From DASYTH01 sp035712165 (GTDB lineage: Bacteria > Actinomycetota > Actinomycetes > Mycobacteriales > Pseudonocardiaceae): a stretch of 64,000 nt of DNA. Below are positions 18,119 through 25,377 of this stretch, piece after piece. The notes beneath the pieces were generated by a model that did no database searches, was not told where the DNA came from, and was given only the letters and a program-made list of their open reading frames with translations. Numbering within the stretch: the first letter of the stretch is position 1; each line of letters opens with the position of its first letter. A program made the position numbers and the translations under genes. The stretch is taken from NCBI RefSeq assembly GCF_035712165.1, contig NZ_DASTBH010000122.1, forward strand, positions 1 through 64,000, written 5' to 3'.

Positions 18119-18156
18119 GGCAATGGCAAGGTTGTCCGCCGTTGCCATGGAGGCAA
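18119..18156 (+). promoter_or_regulatory. TTGCCA/TGGCAA elements in the regulator's own leader
   Basis: GGCAA (18119-18123), TGGCAA (18124-18129), TTGCCA (18142-18147) and AGGCAA (18151-18156) lie immediately before the regulator start codon at 18158, overlapping its GGAGG ribosome binding site. TGGCAA and TTGCCA form an inverted pair. This suggests autoregulation and makes the adjacent HTH-TPR protein the best candidate for recognising the motif elsewhere in the cluster. Confidence 0.55.
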
Positions 18157-18157
18157 G

Positions 18158-19363
18158 ATGGAACAGCCGCTGTTCGGTCGACGGCTGCGCGCGCTCCGGC
18201 AGGAGCGCGGCCTGTCCCAGGGCGCGCTGGCCGCCGATGTCATCTCCACCGGATACCTGTCCCGCCTGGAGTCGGGCGCCCGGCAGCCGACCCCGCGGGT
18301 GGTGAAGTACCTGGCCAAGCGGCTCGACGTGCCGGTCTCGGCGTTCGAGACGGCCGGCGCCCCGTCGCTGGCCCGCGCGCTGGCCGCGGTCGCCTCGGCC
18401 GGCGCAGGCGACGGCGCCGAGACGCTGGTCGAGGCGCTGCGCACGGACGACGGCCGGGTGCCGGAGCTGCGCTGGCAGGCGCTGTGGCTGCTGGCCCGGA
18501 TGCGCGGCGAGCAGGGCGCGCACGCCGAGCAGCTCACGCTGCTCACCGAGTTGGCCGAGCTGACCGACGAGCTGGCCGCGCCCGACCTGCGGGCCCGGGT
18601 GTGCACCCAGCTGGCCCGCTGTGTGCGCGTCCTCGGCGACGTCGCCCGGGCGCGGGAGTACGCCGCGCAGGCGGTGGAGCTGTCCGGGCAGGCCGCCGTG
18701 GCCGACCGGGCCGCGGCGTTGCACGCGCTGGTCTCGGCGGAGGCGGAGGCCGGCCGGGTGGCCGAGGCGCGGTCGCACGCCGACGAGCTGTGCGCGCTGG
18801 CCCGCGACGCCGGCGCGCCCGCGCACACCGAGGCGCTGTGGGCGCTGGCCACCGTGTGCATCCGGCAGGGCGCGTTCGGGGACGCGCGGCAGGCCCTCGA
18901 GCTGGCGCTGGACCGGTTGGACAGCCACCAGGATCTGGCCCTGTGGATGCGGTTGCGGCTGGCCGCGGCCTCGCTGTACCTGCAGAGCACCCCGCCGCTG
19001 GTGGAGCCGGCCGCCGCCCGGCTGGCCGAGGTCGAGCCGGTGCTCGCGCTGGTCGGCACCGAGCTGAACCGGCAGGAGGCCACGGCGCTGCGGGCGCACC
19101 TGGCGTTCGCCGAGGGCCGGTTCGACGACGCCCGAAAGCTGTGCGCGGCGGTGGAACCGGAGCGGTTGTCGTTCCGGGACCGGATCCGGCTGGAGGCGCT
19201 CGGCAGCCAGTTGATGATCATGGAAGGCAAGGCCGAGGCCGGCTTCCAGCGGCTGCACCAGCTTGCGCAGGCCGCCTCGGACGCGCGCAACGTCGAGCTG
19301 GCCGCCGAGATTTGGCGCGGCCTGGCCGAAACACTCGCCGGGCAGGGCGGAAAGGCCGGCTGA
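18158..19363 (+). CDS. XRE-family HTH regulator with C-terminal TPR array (RRNPP-like)
   Basis: A 401-residue regulator. The N-terminal Cro/C1-type helix-turn-helix covers about residues 6-62 (LRALRQERGLSQGALA, ISTGYLSRLESGARQP). From about residue 70 the protein is all-alpha, with repeated Ala/Leu helix pairs typical of tetratricopeptide repeats. This HTH-TPR architecture is that of RRNPP quorum-sensing regulators, whose TPR groove binds a short peptide; many actinobacterial HTH-TPR proteins have unknown ligands. The start is ATG 18158 after GGAGG. It is divergent from the 16-codon ORF and co-directional with the second paralogous ATP-grasp gene. Likely the pathway-specific regulator. Confidence 0.85.
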   Translation: MEQPLFGRRLRALRQERGLSQGALAADVISTGYLSRLESGARQPTPRVVKYLAKRLDVPVSAFETAGAPSLARALAAVASAGAGDGAETLVEALRTDDGRVPELRWQALWLLARMRGEQGAHAEQLTLLTELAELTDELAAPDLRARVCTQLARCVRVLGDVARAREYAAQAVELSGQAAVADRAAALHALVSAEAEAGRVAEARSHADELCALARDAGAPAHTEALWALATVCIRQGAFGDARQALELALDRLDSHQDLALWMRLRLAAASLYLQSTPPLVEPAAARLAEVEPVLALVGTELNRQEATALRAHLAFAEGRFDDARKLCAAVEPERLSFRDRIRLEALGSQLMIMEGKAEAGFQRLHQLAQAASDARNVELAAEIWRGLAETLAGQGGKAG

Positions 19364-19372
19364 ACCAGCACC

Positions 19373-19387
19373 TTGCCAAGGTTGCCA
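19373..19387 (+). promoter_or_regulatory. TTGCCA direct repeat upstream of ATP-grasp paralogue B
   Basis: TTGCCAAGGTTGCCA carries two TTGCCA hexamers with a 9-bp period, identical to the spacing at 4512-4526. It lies in the 45-bp gap between the regulator stop and the ATP-grasp start, 22-36 bp before that ATG. Confidence 0.55.
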
Positions 19388-19408
19388 ACGTCATGTCAAC
19401 CTAGTGCC

Positions 19409-20665
19409 ATGAGTCGACCCGTCGCCGTGCTCGTGGACGCCTACACCTCGGGCAACTACCTGCCGCCCGCCTTCGACGCGCTGGGCGTGGACGTGGTGCA
19501 CGTGCAGTCCACCCCGGAACTGATGAGCTCGATGCTCGCTCCCGACCTGCGGGCCTACCGGGCCAACCTGGTGTGCCTGGACCCGGCCCGCACAGCGGCG
19601 GAACTGGCCGCGTTCGAGCCGATCGCGGTGCTCGCCGGTCAGGAACCCGGCGTGCCGCTGGCCGACGAGCTGGCCGAACGGCTCGGCCTGCCCGGCAACG
19701 CGGCCGCGGGGTCGGCGGCCCGGCGCGACAAGTACGAGATGATCGAGGCGCTGCGGGCGGCCGGGGTGCGCTGCGCCGACCAGTTCGTGAGCGACGACGC
19801 CGAGGAGATCGTGGCCTGGGCCCAGCGCCGCGCCGAGTACCCGGTGGTGGTCAAGCCGCTGTGCTCCGCGGCCACCGACGGGGTGCAGATCTGCGCCGAC
19901 GCCGGGCAGGTGCGCAAGGCCGCCGAGGCGGTGCTCGGGTCCACCGACATCTACCTGCGCGCCAACGACCGGGTGCTGGCGCAGTCCTACCTGTCCGGTC
20001 CCGAGTACGTGGTGGACATGGTGTCGGTGCGGGGTTCCCGGTACACCTGCGGTGTGTGGCGATACCACAAGCGGCTTCTCGGCACGCACAACATCTACGA
20101 CCGCGAGGCGGTGCTGCGGGCCGGCGATCCCACGGTGGCCGAACTGATCGCCTACACCGACGAGGCGCTGCGCGCGGTCGGCATCGAGTACGGGCCCAGC
20201 CACGCCGAGGTGATCATGACGGCGGACGGTCCGACCCTGGTCGAGGTCGGCGCGCGGCTGGCCGGCAACATGCACCCGCGCTTTCACGACGAGTGCGTCG
20301 GCGCCAACCAGGCCGACCTCACCGCGCTGGCCTACAGCCGGCCGGCGGAGTTCCTGGCCGGCTACGCCGGGGACCGGTACACCAAGCGGTGCGAGGCCTG
20401 CGTCTACACCGCGCCCACCGACCAGGACGGCATCGTCGAGCGCGTCGACGAGGCGGTCGTCGCCGAGATCGAGGCGCTGCCCTCGGTGTTCGGCGTGCAC
20501 GTCAAGATCAAGCCGGGCGGCCGGATCCGCCCCACCGTCGACCTCTACACCAGCACCCTGCGCGTGTTCCTGCGCAACAACTCCGAAGTGGCGCTCCTGC
20601 GCGACTACCGCCGCGTCCAGGAGCTCAAGGACCGGGTGTACCAGGTGAGCGGTTACTCGGAATAG
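19409..20665 (+). CDS. ATP-grasp ligase, paralogue B
   Basis: A 418-residue ATP-grasp ligase paralogous along its whole length to the one at 14438-15694. Shared blocks include VVHVQSTPELM, VLAGQEPGVPLAD, SAARRDKYEMIEALRAAG, EYPVVVKPL and ELKDRVYQV. The metal-binding end is LVEVGARLAGNM, with Ala replacing one Asn of the paralogue. It is expected to form an amide bond with ATP. The ATG at 19409 has no clear ribosome binding site, so a leaderless or weakly translated transcript is possible. It follows the regulator and a TTGCCA pair. Its stop overlaps the convergent peptidoglycan-binding gene by 13 bp, marking the right boundary of the biosynthetic region. Confidence 0.85.
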   Translation: MSRPVAVLVDAYTSGNYLPPAFDALGVDVVHVQSTPELMSSMLAPDLRAYRANLVCLDPARTAAELAAFEPIAVLAGQEPGVPLADELAERLGLPGNAAAGSAARRDKYEMIEALRAAGVRCADQFVSDDAEEIVAWAQRRAEYPVVVKPLCSAATDGVQICADAGQVRKAAEAVLGSTDIYLRANDRVLAQSYLSGPEYVVDMVSVRGSRYTCGVWRYHKRLLGTHNIYDREAVLRAGDPTVAELIAYTDEALRAVGIEYGPSHAEVIMTADGPTLVEVGARLAGNMHPRFHDECVGANQADLTALAYSRPAEFLAGYAGDRYTKRCEACVYTAPTDQDGIVERVDEAVVAEIEALPSVFGVHVKIKPGGRIRPTVDLYTSTLRVFLRNNSEVALLRDYRRVQELKDRVYQVSGYSE

Positions 20666-21723
20666 ACCCGCGCCAGCGTCTCCCAGGTCTTCTCGCCGCA
20701 TACGCCGTCGTCGGTGAGGGCGTGCTCGCGTTGGAAGGCCTGCACGGCGATCTCCGTGGCGATGCCGAAGTCGCCGTCGATCGCGCCGTGGTAGTGGCCG
20801 AGGTGGGTCAGGCCACGCTGCAGGTAGCTGACGTGCTCACCGTTGTCGCCGCGCCGGATCGAGCCGTGGATGCCGCCGTGCTCGCGCCACTGGTCCTCGA
20901 CGTTGCGGCCGGTCTCGAACGCGTCGGCCTCCTCGGGCAGCCGGCGGTAGGGCTCGTACTGGCCGCTGCTGTAGACGTTCTGGGTCTCGGCGGCGCCGCT
21001 GCCGTAGAAGCTCTCGTAGCCGGCGATCGCCTCGTCGGTGGCGCCGTCCGCGGTGGACTGCGTGATCGCCGTGGCGACGGCGTACTCCGCGACATAGCGC
21101 GGAATTCCCATGGACGCCACCAGCGAGTCGGCGTCCTGGCCGAGCCCGGCCTGGGCGCGCGCCTCGCGGAAGGTCAGCTCGGCGTGCCGGCTCTCGTGGT
21201 AGATCGTGTTGGCCACCTCGCCGAGCTGCTGCTCGTTGAGGGTCTCGATGTGGGACTCCTCGAACTGGTCCGGGTTGACCGCGATGTGCCACTGGCCGGA
21301 GGAGCGGAACTCGGCGAGCGTGTTCGAGCCGGACAGTCCGGCGTCGAAGTCGTAGGACGGTTGCGGCACACCGAGTTCGGTCAACTCCCCGATGGCGGCC
21401 GACATCAGCCGGTCCAGCCGGTCGCGCGGCGCCATCGAGCTGTGCATGGTGCCGTAGGCGCTGTCCACGTAGTCGTCGACGTGCTCGTCGGCGCGCAGCC
21501 CGGTCTGCGAACCGGACAGGCTTTCCAGGCTGCGCCAGGTGTCCGGCCCGACCGCGCCGTCGTTGCGCAGCCCGGCGTCGTCCTGGTACTTGGTGACCGC
21601 GACGTGGGTGCGCCAGCCGAAGTCACCGTCGATGGCGCCGCCGTAGTACCCGTGCTGGTGCAGAAGCTCTTGCAGGCGTTGGACCTCAGGTCCGTGCGCG
21701 CCCTGCCGAAGTGTGCTTGCCAT
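20653..21723 (-). CDS. Peptidoglycan-binding HExxH metallopeptidase-like protein without signal peptide
   Basis: A 356-residue protein with two PG_binding_1 domains, at about residues 8-62 (GPEVQRLQELLHQHGYYGGAIDG) and about 298-354 (VSYLQRGLTHLGHYHGAIDG). Between them lies a helical domain with IYHESRHAEL (about residue 178), a zinc-peptidase-type HExxH. The start is ATG 21723; no Sec or Tat signal is present. Peptidoglycan-binding proteins are normally exported, so it may be released by lysis or carried by a non-classical route such as a contractile injection device, or it may bind another ligand. No secretion gene is adjacent. Function unknown beyond the domains. Confidence 0.75.
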   Translation of the reverse strand: MASTLRQGAHGPEVQRLQELLHQHGYYGGAIDGDFGWRTHVAVTKYQDDAGLRNDGAVGPDTWRSLESLSGSQTGLRADEHVDDYVDSAYGTMHSSMAPRDRLDRLMSAAIGELTELGVPQPSYDFDAGLSGSNTLAEFRSSGQWHIAVNPDQFEESHIETLNEQQLGEVANTIYHESRHAELTFREARAQAGLGQDADSLVASMGIPRYVAEYAVATAITQSTADGATDEAIAGYESFYGSGAAETQNVYSSGQYEPYRRLPEEADAFETGRNVEDQWREHGGIHGSIRRGDNGEHVSYLQRGLTHLGHYHGAIDGDFGIATEIAVQAFQREHALTDDGVCGEKTWETLARVYSE

Positions 21724-21867
21724 GACAGAAACTGTCCACCGGGGGCGCCACCTGTGGGAACGCCCGAACGGGCAGTCGGCGGTGCGAAGACCGCCGAACT
21801 CAGTGCTGCTGGGGGTGCGCCAGACTGGGCGGTGATCCCCGGACCCCACCAACGAAACGAGGCTCCC

Positions 21868-22305
21868 ATGGCCGACGTCCCCGTTACCGGGCTGCATCAC
21901 CTGAGACTCACCGTGACCGACCTGGCCCGGTCGAAGGCGTTCTACACCGAGGTGCTCGGGTTCACCGTGGTCGCGGAGTCGCCGGGGGACCCGGCCGACC
22001 CGGCCGTGCGCAGCGATCCCGACCAGCTCTACGGCGGGTGCGTGCTCGCGGGGTACGACATCCTGCTCGGGTTGCGCCCGGTCGCCGATCCGGCCGACCG
22101 GTTCGACTCCGCGCGGGTCGGGCTCGACCATCTCAGCTTCACCGTCGAGTCGCGGGAGGTGCTGGACGCGGCGGCTCGGCGGCTCGCCGAGCGCGATGTG
22201 GTGCACGGACAGGCGCGTGAGCTGGCCGCGTTCGGCATCGTGATCCTGTCCTTCGACGACCCGGACGGGATCCACTTGGAGCTCACCGCGCCGCTGCCCG
22301 GGTGA
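21868..22305 (+). CDS. VOC family (glyoxalase/bleomycin-resistance fold) protein
   Basis: A 145-residue vicinal oxygen chelate protein. The fold is shown by paired beta-alpha-beta-beta-beta modules: GLHHLRLTVTDLARSKAFYTEVLGF at the start and LDHLSFTVESREVLDAAARRL in the second half, ending with FDDPDGIHLELTAP. His and Glu residues at the usual metal positions (HHLRL, LDHLSF, HLEL) are present, so a metal-dependent lyase, dioxygenase or resistance role is possible. The substrate cannot be assigned. It is followed 31 bp downstream by an SDR gene in the same direction. Confidence 0.88.
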   Translation: MADVPVTGLHHLRLTVTDLARSKAFYTEVLGFTVVAESPGDPADPAVRSDPDQLYGGCVLAGYDILLGLRPVADPADRFDSARVGLDHLSFTVESREVLDAAARRLAERDVVHGQARELAAFGIVILSFDDPDGIHLELTAPLPG

Positions 22306-22336
22306 CCTGCGGGGCCACGCTCTACCGTGTGGTGCC

Positions 22337-23041
22337 ATGACGGATCGACCACTGGCCCTGGTGACCGGGGCGTCGCGGGGGATCGGCGCGGCCATCGCGC
22401 GGCGGCTCGCCGGGGAACACGACCTGCTGCTCGGCGGCCGCGACGAGGCGGCGCTGCGGGAGCTCGCCGACGAGCTGCCGGCGGCCCGGGCGTGGCCGGT
22501 CGAGCTGACCGACCCGGACGCGCTGCGGACCGCCGCCGCGGAGGTGTCCCGGCTGGACGTGCTGGTGCACTCGGCCGGCGTGGCACGGCTCGGGTCGCTG
22601 GCCGGCGCCACGGCGCAGGACTGGCAGGAGTCCTTCGCGGTCAACGTGATCGCGGTGGCGGAGCTGACCAGGCTGCTGCTGCCGGCGCTGCGGATCGCGC
22701 GCGGGCACGTCGTGCTGATCAACTCCGGAGCCGGGCTGCGGGCCAACGCGGGGTGGGGCGTCTACGCGGCCAGCAAGTTCGCCCTGCACGCCTACGGTGA
22801 CGTGCTGCGGGCCGAGGAGGAGCCGCACGGCCTGCGGGTGACCTCGGTGCATCCCGGCCGCACCAGCACCGACATGCAGGCCGCGGTGCGCGAGTTCGAG
22901 GGCGGCGCGTACGAGCCGGAGCGCTACCTGCGGCCGGAGTCGGTGGCCGAGGTGGTGCACACGGCGGTGACCGCCACCCCGGACGCGCACCCGCACGAGA
23001 TCATCATCCGGCAGCGCGACTCGGGTTCCTGGACCCGTTAG
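22337..23041 (+). CDS. Short-chain dehydrogenase/reductase
   Basis: A 234-residue classical SDR predicted to use NAD(P)H. The Rossmann motif TGASRGIG is at about residues 10-17, the NAG-equivalent HSAGVA is near 75, Ser in INSGAG near 132, and the catalytic YAASK near 145. The C-terminus is short and ends in a polar tail. The Arg after the glycine motif (GGRDEA) favours NADP. It lies downstream of the VOC gene and is convergent with another SDR gene, the two stop codons overlapping at 23038-23041. Confidence 0.9.
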   Translation: MTDRPLALVTGASRGIGAAIARRLAGEHDLLLGGRDEAALRELADELPAARAWPVELTDPDALRTAAAEVSRLDVLVHSAGVARLGSLAGATAQDWQESFAVNVIAVAELTRLLLPALRIARGHVVLINSGAGLRANAGWGVYAASKFALHAYGDVLRAEEEPHGLRVTSVHPGRTSTDMQAAVREFEGGAYEPERYLRPESVAEVVHTAVTATPDAHPHEIIIRQRDSGSWTR

Positions 23042-23856
23042 TCACCCGACAGCAGCCGGCTCTGGTAGCGGCGCATGCCACGCAGCCAGCGGTCGTAGTC
23101 GGATGCCTTCTGCCGGAACATGTCCAGCACGTCCGCGTGCGGCAGGATCAGGAACCGCTCGTCGGCAAGGGCGTCGAGCACGACGTCGGCGACCGCTTCC
23201 GGTTCGAGCACGTCGCCGGCCGAGGTGACCGCGCGCTTGGCGGCGTCGCCGAGCGGGTCGTCGCCCTGGTCCACCGAGTGCAGCAGCTTGGTGTTCACGC
23301 CCATCGGGCACAGGCAGCTGACCCGGACGCCCTGGTCCCCGTAGGTGATCGAGAGCCATTCGGCGAACGCGACGGCCGCGTGCTTGGTCACCGCGTAGAC
23401 CGGGGAGCCGATCTGGGTGAGCAGTCCGGCGGCCGACGCGGTCGCCACGAAGTAGCCCTCGCCGCGGGAGACCCAGCCGGGCAGCAGCAGTTGGGCGGCG
23501 CGCACATGCGCCCGCAGGTTCACGTCGATCGCCCGGTCCCACAGGTCCTCGGTGGCGGAAAGCCCGCCCCGGCCGGTGATTCCGGCGTTGGCGAAGTACA
23601 GGTCGACCGGTCCGAAGGCGGTCTCCGCCACCGTGATCAGGTCCCGGATGCAGTCCGTGTCGGACACGTCGCCGCCGGCCCCGGCCGCGCGGCCGGGGTG
23701 CTTGTCGTTGATCGCCGCCGCCACCTGTTCGGCGCCGGCCGCGTCCAGGTCGGCGACGAGCACCCGGGCGTCCGCGTCGGCCAGCCGGGCGGCCAACGCG
23801 CCGCCGATCCCGCCACCGCCGCCGGTCACGATCGCCACCTTGCCCGCAACCTTCAT
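23038..23856 (-). CDS. Short-chain dehydrogenase/reductase
   Basis: A 272-residue classical SDR with TGGGGGIG (about residues 10-17), DLDAAGAEQ after the second strand (Asp favours NAD over NADP), NAGITG (about 90), Ser in ATASAAG (about 140) and the catalytic YAVTK (about 155). The C-terminal extension with LPHADVLDMFRQKASDYDRWLRGMRR is characteristic of an actinobacterial SDR group of unknown substrate. The ATG at 23856 was chosen because the longer open frame lacks coding character. The MarR gene lies upstream on the same strand. Confidence 0.9.
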   Translation of the reverse strand: MKVAGKVAIVTGGGGGIGGALAARLADADARVLVADLDAAGAEQVAAAINDKHPGRAAGAGGDVSDTDCIRDLITVAETAFGPVDLYFANAGITGRGGLSATEDLWDRAIDVNLRAHVRAAQLLLPGWVSRGEGYFVATASAAGLLTQIGSPVYAVTKHAAVAFAEWLSITYGDQGVRVSCLCPMGVNTKLLHSVDQGDDPLGDAAKRAVTSAGDVLEPEAVADVVLDALADERFLILPHADVLDMFRQKASDYDRWLRGMRRYQSRLLSGD

Positions 23857-23888
23857 CGGGCCTGTATAGCCGAACCCGCCGGTAACTT

Positions 23889-24386
23889 TCAATCGGCGGA
23901 GTCGCCGAGGGACTCCAGCAGGGTGCGCAGGATCTTCACCAGGGTGGCGTGCTGGGCGGCGGAAAGCGGGGCCAGCACCCGGTTCTCGGTCGCGAGGTGG
24001 TGCGGCAGGACCTCGTCGATGAGGTCCCGTCCGGCGCGGGTGAGCGCGACGTGCACGCTGCGGCCGTCGGACTCGCTGCGCGTGCGGGTCACCAGGCCGC
24101 GTGCCTCGAGCCGGTCCAGGCGCTGGGTGACCGCGCCCGAGGTGACCATGGCCGAGCGGGTCAGTTCGGCCGGGGTGAGCCGGTGCGGCGGCGCGCTGCG
24201 GCGCAACGTGGCAAGCACGTCGAAGGAGGACCGGTCCAGGCCGTGTTCGGCGAACGTCCGGCTCAGCTCGGCGTGCACCAGTTGGCTGAGCCGGGACAGC
24301 CGCCCGATCACGGCCATCGGAGCGACGTCCAGATCGGGCCGCTGGGCCGCCCACTGGGCGAGCACGTGGTCGACGTGATCCGTCAT
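23889..24386 (-). CDS. MarR family transcriptional regulator
   Basis: A 165-residue winged-helix regulator. The DNA-binding segment is LTPAELTRSAMVTSGAVTQRLDRLEARGLVTRTRSESDGRSVHVALT (about residues 68-115), with dimerisation helices on both sides. It is divergent from an EamA transporter gene. The 45-bp intergenic region contains a perfect 12-bp inverted repeat, a very probable operator. MarR proteins usually repress a neighbouring efflux or oxidoreductase gene until a small phenolic-type ligand binds; here the EamA gene is the obvious target and the downstream SDR a possible second. Confidence 0.93.
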   Translation of the reverse strand: MTDHVDHVLAQWAAQRPDLDVAPMAVIGRLSRLSQLVHAELSRTFAEHGLDRSSFDVLATLRRSAPPHRLTPAELTRSAMVTSGAVTQRLDRLEARGLVTRTRSESDGRSVHVALTRAGRDLIDEVLPHHLATENRVLAPLSAAQHATLVKILRTLLESLGDSAD

Positions 24387-24406
24387 GCGCAGAGCCTAGC
24401 CAATGC

Positions 24407-24439
24407 TTTAGCACTAAGCTATATTGTCTTAGTGCTAAA
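24407..24439. promoter_or_regulatory. MarR operator: perfect 12-bp inverted repeat
   Basis: TTTAGCACTAAG (24407-24418) and CTTAGTGCTAAA (24428-24439) are exact reverse complements separated by 9 bp containing TATA. The palindrome lies between the MarR and EamA starts, and its right arm covers the putative GTG start codon of EamA (24432). The AT-rich centre can double as a -10 element. Binding would close both promoters. Confidence 0.85.
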
Positions 24440-25337
24440 CAATCGGATCGGCGTCGTGCTGGTTACCGCGCTGGCGCCCAGTGTCTGGGGAACCACCTAT
24501 GTCGTGACCACCGAGCTGCTGCCGCCCGGCCGGCCGCTGCTCGCCGCCGTGCTCCGGGCCCTGCCGGCCGGGCTGCTGCTCGTCGCGCTCACCCGCCGGC
24601 TGCCCACCGGCGACTGGTGGTGGCGGGCACTGGTGCTCGGCACGCTCAACATCGGCGCGTTCCTCGCGCTGCTGTTCATCGCCGCCTACCGGCTGCCCGG
24701 CGGGGTCGCCGCCACGGTCGGGGCGATCCAGCCGCTGGTCGCCGCCGGCCTGTCCGCGGGGCTGCTCGGCGAACGGCTCTCGGCGCGCACCGCCGTCGCC
24801 GGGCTGGCCGGCGTCGCCGGGGTGAGCCTGCTCGTGCTGCGCGCGAATGCCGCCCTGGACACCATCGGGGTGCTCGCGGCGCTCGGCGGGACGGTCGTCA
24901 TGGCCACCGGCGTGGTGCTCAGCAAGCGGTGGCGCTCCTCCGCGCCGGTGCTGGCCACCACCGGCTGGCAGCTCGTCGCCGGCGGCCTGGTGCTCGTGCC
25001 GCTGCTGTTCCTGGTCGAGGGCCTGCCGCCGGCCGGCCTGAGCCCGGCGAACCTCACCGGCTACGCCTACCTCGGCCTGATCGGCGCCGCGGTCGCCTAT
25101 GCGCTGTGGTTCCGCGGCATCCGGCTGCTGCCGGCCACCCAGGTCTCGTTCCTCGGGCTGCTCAGCCCGGTGGTCGCCACCGTCATCGGCTGGCTCGTCC
25201 TGCACCAGCCGTTGACCCCGGCCCAGCTCGCCGGCGCCCTGCTCGTGCTGGGCGCGCTGATCGCGGCAATCCCCCGCACCACCCGGCAGCCGGTCCCGGC
25301 ACCGGTCCGCAAGCCGGTCTGCCCGGCGGCGTGTTGA
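24432..25337 (+). CDS. EamA family (DMT superfamily) transporter
   Basis: A 301-residue, ten-helix EamA-type permease with two repeated five-helix halves; ALAPSVWGTTYVVTTELLPPGRPLLAAVLRALPAG is the classic first repeat. It is predicted to export a small metabolite or amino acid across the cytoplasmic membrane. GTG 24432 lies within the MarR operator; GTG 24456 is an alternative that would leave room for a leader and gives a more usual N-terminus. It is convergent with the large SARP regulator (40-bp gap). Control by MarR is strongly suggested by the shared palindrome. Confidence 0.9.
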   Translation: MLNNRIGVVLVTALAPSVWGTTYVVTTELLPPGRPLLAAVLRALPAGLLLVALTRRLPTGDWWWRALVLGTLNIGAFLALLFIAAYRLPGGVAATVGAIQPLVAAGLSAGLLGERLSARTAVAGLAGVAGVSLLVLRANAALDTIGVLAALGGTVVMATGVVLSKRWRSSAPVLATTGWQLVAGGLVLVPLLFLVEGLPPAGLSPANLTGYAYLGLIGAAVAYALWFRGIRLLPATQVSFLGLLSPVVATVIGWLVLHQPLTPAQLAGALLVLGALIAAIPRTTRQPVPAPVRKPVCPAAC

Positions 25338-25377
25338 GTTCGTGTGCCGGCTGTGTGGCGGGAGTCCGTACGGTGTC

